The notes below the pieces were generated by a model, which did no database searches, had not been told where the DNA came from, and saw only the letters and a program-made list of their open reading frames with translations. From the NCBI GenBank assembly GCA_002633005.1, contig NMRA01000157.1, positions 62,001 to 126,000 of the forward strand: a stretch of 64,000 bases of DNA. The letters are read 5' to 3'. This document shows, one piece after another, positions 57,345 to 64,000 of this stretch (position 1 is its first letter; each line of letters begins with the position of its first letter). Source of the stretch: Phoronis australis (Eukaryota; Phoronida; Phoronidae). The position numbers and the translations under genes were made by a program.

Positions 57345-60300
57345 TGAGAGCAAGTCAAACTCGTCAAGGGAAAATTCAAACTCAACACTGCGACGAGTTG
57401 TGGAAAGCACTGTAATCACCTATTGAAAAATGAAAAATGATAATTTTGGCGATAACTTTGGCAAAAGAAGTGAAGAATTATTGTAATAGAGGAGAATAAA
57501 TATAATGACATGAACAAGAGGTTATTTAGTTCCAATGGATTAACAGATCCCGATATCAATCTTTACCAAACCTTAGAACTACTTCACCCACCATTCATCA
57601 CTGACAATCCAAGTAAAGCGCTTCAATGAATGGTATTTATTTCTTACTACCACATTACGATAACAGCTTATGAAAAATGCAAATGAACATGACCAGCTCG
57701 TTAATCACTGATGACGAAACTGACCATGGATCTTAAGCAGCATTCAAACATCGTCGAGGACAACTTCCTCCCAAGAGGCACAGTGGTTGTTAAATTATGC
57801 ATTGCAACAAGGGATGTCGTCCAAATCCAAGCGTATTGTTTTAGAGCAGGTGGGTATTCGCGGTTTTTATTTTTGACATTAAACGGTAAATTATGAAGGA
57901 CTTGAGTGAGCGAAAACTAGAGAAGCGTAAGTTCAGGCCAAATCCGTTACTAAAAACATGTTGAAAACAATCACAGTAACATCACTCTCAATAACAAACT
58001 GCTAAACATTGAGCTGGATAACATATTGTGAGAAAAACATATTGCCAATTAACACCGATGGAGATTTTCACTCATCCTGTGGCAAAATACTATTATGGAA
58101 TAATCGCAATTGTTTTCTTAAAAAGCAATGTTTGCCTCAAGATTGGCGCCAGCCACCAGGTGTCGCAGAAATCTGAAAACGTTGACTGTGGCCGGCGTAA
58201 CGTTGCTTTCAATTCTCAACTATAATTCCACGAAAGAATTATGATACTTCCGTATGGGATTGGCAATTAAATAACTAAGCTTAGTAAAATTACGAACAGA
58301 AACCACTTAAAATATGAAATGACCACTTAATGGACAGCAACTCTAAAATTACCATGACGACTTCACTCTCTAGATAACCATAATTTGTAAAGCAATTCGA
58401 GCATGAAAATATATGTGAAAAACAGATTGGCCACTAAATTACTAAAATTACAGGCAGAAAGCACTTAACGTGAAATGACCGCTTAGCGCCTTCAGACAAC
58501 ATTTCACTCCGGAAAGCCACCCTGCGTAAAGGAAGCTGATGTGAATTGCAGACAGGTGAATGACTGATGCCACTCATTCACATACTGGCTTAAAACGTGA
58601 GCAATTTTCATAGAACTTTTGTTGGTGGTCTGAGTTACACAAAAACAATAGCATAATAATCAACCATGTTCTGTCTTGTACATGATATACTTGGGGCCTA
58701 TGGCCATGTGTATATGTCTCAATAAATCATATACATAATCTGTGTCCAGATGGGTTTTTACACTTAAAGCGAAGGCACCTTGAACCAGGTGCAGCTTGTG
58801 AGTACAATAGTTTAATTGACCGTGTGAATAAATTTCAGCTATGTCTACCAACCGACAATCACCCAACAATGCGATTGAAAAACAACTGCCATAGATGAAA
58901 TCCCGCAAACTCTTCCGGTGGTTACTGATCTCTTTCCCTGTTTAGTCAGGGCTGCGTTGCATAGCGTAAGTTGCGAAAGAAAAAAAAAGAGAAGTGGAAC
59001 ACCACACAAAATCACAGAAGTGAAAGGCAGGTGATTAGTGAGTAAACCCAAATCCTTATTAGCAAACACTCGCAAAATGTCACAGGTGAAATGAATAGTA
59101 GGTGAGACTGGGAGGTTGAATTACGGGCGAAATCTGCAAGCAGACGTGCTACTTCTACTTAGTATGCCAAGGTTTCTCGCCGCGCTGTTTTCGCGAGTGT
59201 CTTGATTTATGTAATGCACCCCCAGCTTGGTAGTTATGGTGACGGCTCCACACAGCAATCCAGTCCTCACTGGAACAGAATTCTGAATCGAGTAATGAAG
59301 CCAGAGTAGTGTCAGTGACCATCGAGTGCTTTCTTGTCATTTTATAATCAATTAACACAACTTTTGTAAATCACTGACGTGGAGATAACGAGTGTGGATC
59401 GATTAGCACTCACTCCACCCAAAACCTTCTCATACTCTCCCAAAGCATATTATATCAACAAGTGAAAAACAACCACGATTGATGATCAACAGCAGTCAAT
59501 GACTAATAGGCCAGTATACAATACAGGAAGTCATTTAATGTGTAGACACAAGTCATTACAGGAAACAATATTTGCAATAAATTGTCCTTATGTTTGCTAG
59601 TCATAAATATATGGGTGACAAGAAAATTCTTCAATTAGTTTGACACACGGAAATAACTACAATTCTATTTTCTGGCCAAGTTATCATCTCAAAAATTTAG
59701 GATTCAATAAGGAGGGCAAAATATATTCTATAATTTCTCACTTTTTGGTAAAAAAGAAAGTTATGCTTTACCATATTACTAGACCTACAATAACTGGGAA
59801 TACGCAGCAATGCTAGTTTAAACTTTTGAGAATAAAAAGGCAAATCTGGCAAATTACATACTTTTTGATATTGCCGAAAACTGTTCTGATAACCTGGACC
59901 AAATAATCACCATTTTGCTGAAAAATTTATAAAAAGTAAAATTCTATTCATACATCATAACGAGCACTAAAAAAAACTTACCTCTAAGTTTTGCTGAACT
60001 GATGATTTAAGCATTAAGCTCAGAGAGGATAAGAACTGGCCAGCTTCACACAAAACAATCGTACATCAAATCTTTAACAAGTTCATGTCAGCTGAGGTAA
60101 TAGCTATAGCATGTTTTTACCTGGATAATGTTTGATTTCCCATTGTTTGATGTCACATGAGACATTCACAAGCTACACTGACAAAGAACTAAGCAATATT
60201 TGATCTCAGAGACAGCAGACACTGTTGACTGAAGTTCAAATTACATCTTGACCAATCCACTATGGACTGACATGAGGACATGTCACACACAATCCAAGCT

Positions 60301-60659
60301 GTATACCAGGGAAAGAGGGAAGGAAATCCTAATGGTGGCCAACCACATTGGTGCTATGGTTGACCAAGTCAATAGTTGCTATTCCAGCACTAGTGCTGAC
60401 AAAGTCGGTTATTGACCCAAACCTAACGTCCCAAAATATTTGGTAACGGGCTACGCTATCCTTAACACCAATTTTGTCCCTTCATCAGTACCCTTTAGAC
60501 ATTAACTTTTGGTACAGCCCATCTGACACAGCGCAAGATGATCGGTGTCAAGTGGCTGTTTACACATACAAAATTCAGAAACGGTGGCAAGACGGAAGTT
60601 GCAGGCAGGAGTGTGGAGAGCTTAAGCGCAAAGTTGCAAACTGCACGACTCAGTTCATT

Positions 60660-60720
60660 TATTATTGTTGTTCTTGTTGTTGCTCTTGTTGTTTCTGTTG
60701 TTGTTGTTGTTGTTGTTCTC
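60660..60720. repeat. (TTG)n trinucleotide repeat
   Basis: Imperfect TTG/TTGTTC tract. It creates overlapping open frames on both strands (poly-Thr, poly-Cys and poly-Val runs) that are not genes. Confidence 0.88.
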
Positions 60721-61012
60721 ATGCGAATTCTAGCTCCAAAAATGTACAGCACTCCCTCATTTTTGAGTAACAAACAGCCAGAGCGTTCACAGCGCCTTGC
60801 CCTATCCATGTGCTAAAAGTGTGCTCACCTACAATATGCAAAGATCCTGTGCAAATGAAGTTCCCTGAAGTACCGGGTATTTACCCAAACTGATCGATTT
60901 CCGACTGCCCAGTTTAAGCCCCCTTGTACCCAGGTGAGTGCAAAAACTATAGCAATGTTCTTGGTCGTTATTGGTACTGCTATTTTTCAGTTTTCAAATA
61001 TGACACAGGAGG

Positions 61013-61388
61013 TGCGGTATCAACTTCAGTCTCATCAAAGTTATCACCAGGGGTCACTGCTATCGTCAATAAATAAAGAACAGTGTCGTCTATAATTAAT
61101 GAACAGTGTCGTCACTAATAGTTGCTTTATATTTTACTCGAATAATCACCAATCGAATTAGCAATAAGTTTTATGTCAATTAGCAGACGTAAATTTTCCC
61201 AAGTTGTCCTAAAACCTTAGGATGCATCAGCGCTACCGTGCGATTACTTTGATGACGACAGTGTCACCTACCATTTACTTCGATGCTATTCGCTACCAAA
61301 GCTGGTATGATATGAACCATTCAATTAACTTCGCAGTTTACATGGACACTCTGCCATACTGGAGTTAAGTTAGTATGAAAGGGCCTTA
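61013..61388. mobile_element. MITE-like element R2, copy 3 (left-truncated)
   Basis: Shares CATCAAAGTTATCACCAGG, ATAATCACCAATCG, AGTGTCACCTACC and the right end TTAGTATGAAAGGGCCTTA. The left terminal part is missing. Confidence 0.75.
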
Positions 61389-64000
61389 TGCCTAAGTGCT
61401 CAGACAAGGTTCTTAACACTGGCAAATTTTGTTACCTTCCACTTGACAATGGCAGCACCACAGTCTACAGTAATCTTATCTCTCATTACATCCCACCAGA
61501 ATAGATAACGATCATATACCAGTCAATGGAGGACCCTCTGGCCTAAGCAGGCCTTCTCCAACTCTTTCAATCACACTCTGAATAGTCATGAAGAGTCCTC
61601 GACCAGTCAGAGCTTAGCGCTTTTACATGTCCAGCATACAGTTAATCTTGTAGTATTGAACTATTATTCTTTCAAAAGATTTAGTATTATGATAATTGTC
61701 CACTTATTTCATACAAAACAACTCAAATATTTAAATCAAATGTATTATCCAAATCAACGGATTACGCAGACTTTGCAGATGACAGTTGTGTGAAATTAAC
61801 TGAGTAACCAAGCAACGTCAATTGTCCGTTTGCAAAATTAATGAAATGCGACCTACGGGGTGGCCAACTTGATCCAATTCACAACAATTAAGTTACTTTA
61901 TCTTGTTCTAACATACTTTTTCCAACCATAGAACATGACCACTCAGTCAGGTGACACTCATTTAGGTCAACACTTTCGCAGCATGAGATATCTGGTGTAA
62001 ACAGATGAATGGTGTATATACAGTATTCATAACTTAGTAACACAGTCAGAGGTTTGGATTATTGTCCTTAAATATTAGGGCTTTGCATTGATGTGCAAAA
62101 CTGATTGTAGGCTAACTAGGTGAGGCAAGAAATTACCACAAAGAAGCCACATGCAAAATAAGTGAGACAAAATATTACTTTTACAAATAATTTTGAGTGT
62201 GAAATGAAGTGAATTTGTGAAATACGAGAATAATTACCGTAGTACCTATCCTAGTAGTGGAAAATCTTCAGTTTCGCACAATAACAGTCAAATTTGTTGT
62301 TTTTCTCATGCTGAGTACCTTACTACCAATAATGGAAATTTTGCCTAACATGATTGTACAACATCTACTCAGTATAACTCAAGCTAATACAAGATAAACA
62401 TTTTCTTAATCTGTTTTTCTGTGAAAAAAATGACATAAAAATTCCTTGTCAATCATATAGTGTGCTTTAGGTAAAGAATTACCTGAATACTTTTGATTTT
62501 ATTGAGAAACTTTTTTCAGAAATCGGGAGTTCATTTTATGCTCTACAGACCTGGCCTAAATCTGAGACGGCCGTTTTTCAGAGACCTGCCGTTTATTACT
62601 TACCCCAATACTATGACACTACAAAGAGGCACGATGTTTATTGATTTCAGCGAATCTTTGGAAAACTGGATTCTATAAGTAGTTTCAATCTCGTCGAGGT
62701 AAACTTGAACACTTGAACTGGTAACTCCACATTGATTTTTTGTATCCATTCCATATAGGTCACTTAATTATTATACATTTTCAACATTTTACATTAGTTG
62801 TTAATGAGACCATGAAAGAACAGACGCCCAGACTTGACTTTCAAACTATGATATTCATTTATTACACAATGAATGAACTTTGGTGCCTGGTGCCTACTAT
62901 TTGAATCTTTCGTTCAACTGTTTGGCCCCAAAGTTCCTATTCCTGGTTGCATGAAACAGTCAAAACTAGGGATTCAACTAAGTTCCCTAAATCTACTGTG
63001 TATTTGTATCTTTTTTGCTCACAGATGAAATCTATTTCTACCATTTCATCTTCATTATGAGCTCCTCTTTGATTACTGACATTTGCTAATAATACAACTA
63101 AAACCAGAGTCCCGAGTTCAGTGAAAATAAATTGGGACTTAGTTCTTAAATAAGGGGCGTTGCATTATTTATTTTTGATGACATCGAGAATTCAGAGTTC
63201 ACTCTCGATTCATACCCAAAGTAACATCAGATACGAACGATAGACGGCCTGCGCACAAAGTGGAGGCAGCCGTTACAATGCTGTACTTAGCACCATTTTC
63301 GTACATCTCATGAATATTAATGATATCTTTTTATAAACATCACATTTACAACGTGCCCTATGGCAAATGCAAACAGGAAAGTACAACCACATATGAATTA
63401 CTGATGTGAAAGGACAGATCATTCAGTGCATATAAATTATAGTAATCAATACTTACTAAGTACAGTAAAATCTCACCAGTTTTGAACAAAAATAATACCC
63501 AGAATTCCCTTTTGCAGTTATAAAGATCTTCTAACATTCTTGTGAATGCTCACAATTTTGGAAAAATTTTGTCTGATCTTAGCTAAGGTAATAGAACTTG
63601 AACACAGAATTTGTTTCTACGTTAATTTTACAAAACACCGAGAATATAAATTTCATTTGTCCCCCATATCCTGTCCTAAATAGGTAAAAAATTACCAAAA
63701 AAGCTTAGTTTTGCTTTCTGTAGAAACGCCTCAACCACTCATCCCATTATTCTAGTTTTTGTGCTTTTGATAATGCTGCCATGGTAACTATTCCCCCATT
63801 CAGCACATAAAATGGCAGACGAGGGACTTTTTCTGCAAAATTTGTGATTGTCCTCAATCCGAAAATTGTCAAGAGATAAAAATCGTAATTCTGTGTATTG
63901 GCAATAGTCACGTACACAGGTCCCACATTTCAAGGAAAAGTTTTCTCCACTGAATAACGGCCACCAAACTCAGGTTCTCAAAATCCGGGACCCACTGTAA

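Larger units (their letters stand above)
45714..64000. other. Gene-poor, repeat-rich region upstream of CAMTA
   Basis: No protein-coding exon recognised on either strand. It contains MITEs R2, R3 and R4, tandem array B, two tandem duplications, the N gap with its duplicated flanks and the TTG repeat. The stretches 49,000-49,770, 50,000-51,240, 57,345-60,460 and 61,390-64,000 are AT-rich with nothing I can assign. CAMTA 5' UTR exons and promoter could lie here unseen. Confidence 0.6.

Noticed and set aside
57711-57896. 61-codon + strand ORF ending near a GT donor
   Set aside because: It looks mildly protein-like, but there is no acceptor-matched partner exon or known family; kept only as a weak possibility.

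Overview
This is a eukaryotic nuclear genome window. It has small exons with GT/AG introns in consistent phase, long AT-rich introns and many short non-autonomous repeats. It also has an assembly gap of 364 Ns and one isolated N. Two conserved metazoan genes can be read exon by exon, and together they point to an invertebrate animal. The repeat style and the apparent heterozygosity suggest an outbred, probably marine, species, but I cannot name the phylum.

Layout: (1) 1-13,418 (+) holds the 3' eleven coding exons of a mitochondrial delta-1-pyrroline-5-carboxylate dehydrogenase gene (ALDH4A1); the 5' end lies off the left edge. A 3' UTR of up to about 2.2 kb follows. (2) 45,713-19,465 (-) holds a calmodulin-binding transcription activator (CAMTA), reconstructed here as 19 coding exons, 3,912 nt and 1,303 residues. 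Domain order is CG-1, acidic linker, TIG/IPT, ankyrin repeats, then five IQ motifs. The phase is unbroken from a proposed ATG to a proposed stop. Core exons 2-17 are secure from homology. The 9-codon first exon and the two C-terminal exons are inferred from splice sites and phase. The genes converge tail to tail. (3) About 45.7-64 kb has no gene I recognise. It could be CAMTA 5' UTR introns and promoter, or intergenic DNA, and it is dense in repeats.

The two genes share no obvious pathway: one completes proline catabolism in mitochondria, the other is a nuclear calcium/calmodulin-linked transcription factor. Apart from them, the window is a collection of small mobile elements (at least five MITE-like families, two SINEs, foldbacks), minisatellites and a tandem repeat family carrying CTCF-like cores. 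The most consequential observations are: a probable false duplication of about 1.59 kb around the N gap (unmerged haplotype contig ends); a 44-bp minisatellite starting exactly at a CAMTA 5' splice site and reiterating the donor; and a non-vertebrate-like CAMTA C-terminus. I found no evidence of an undescribed multigene system.
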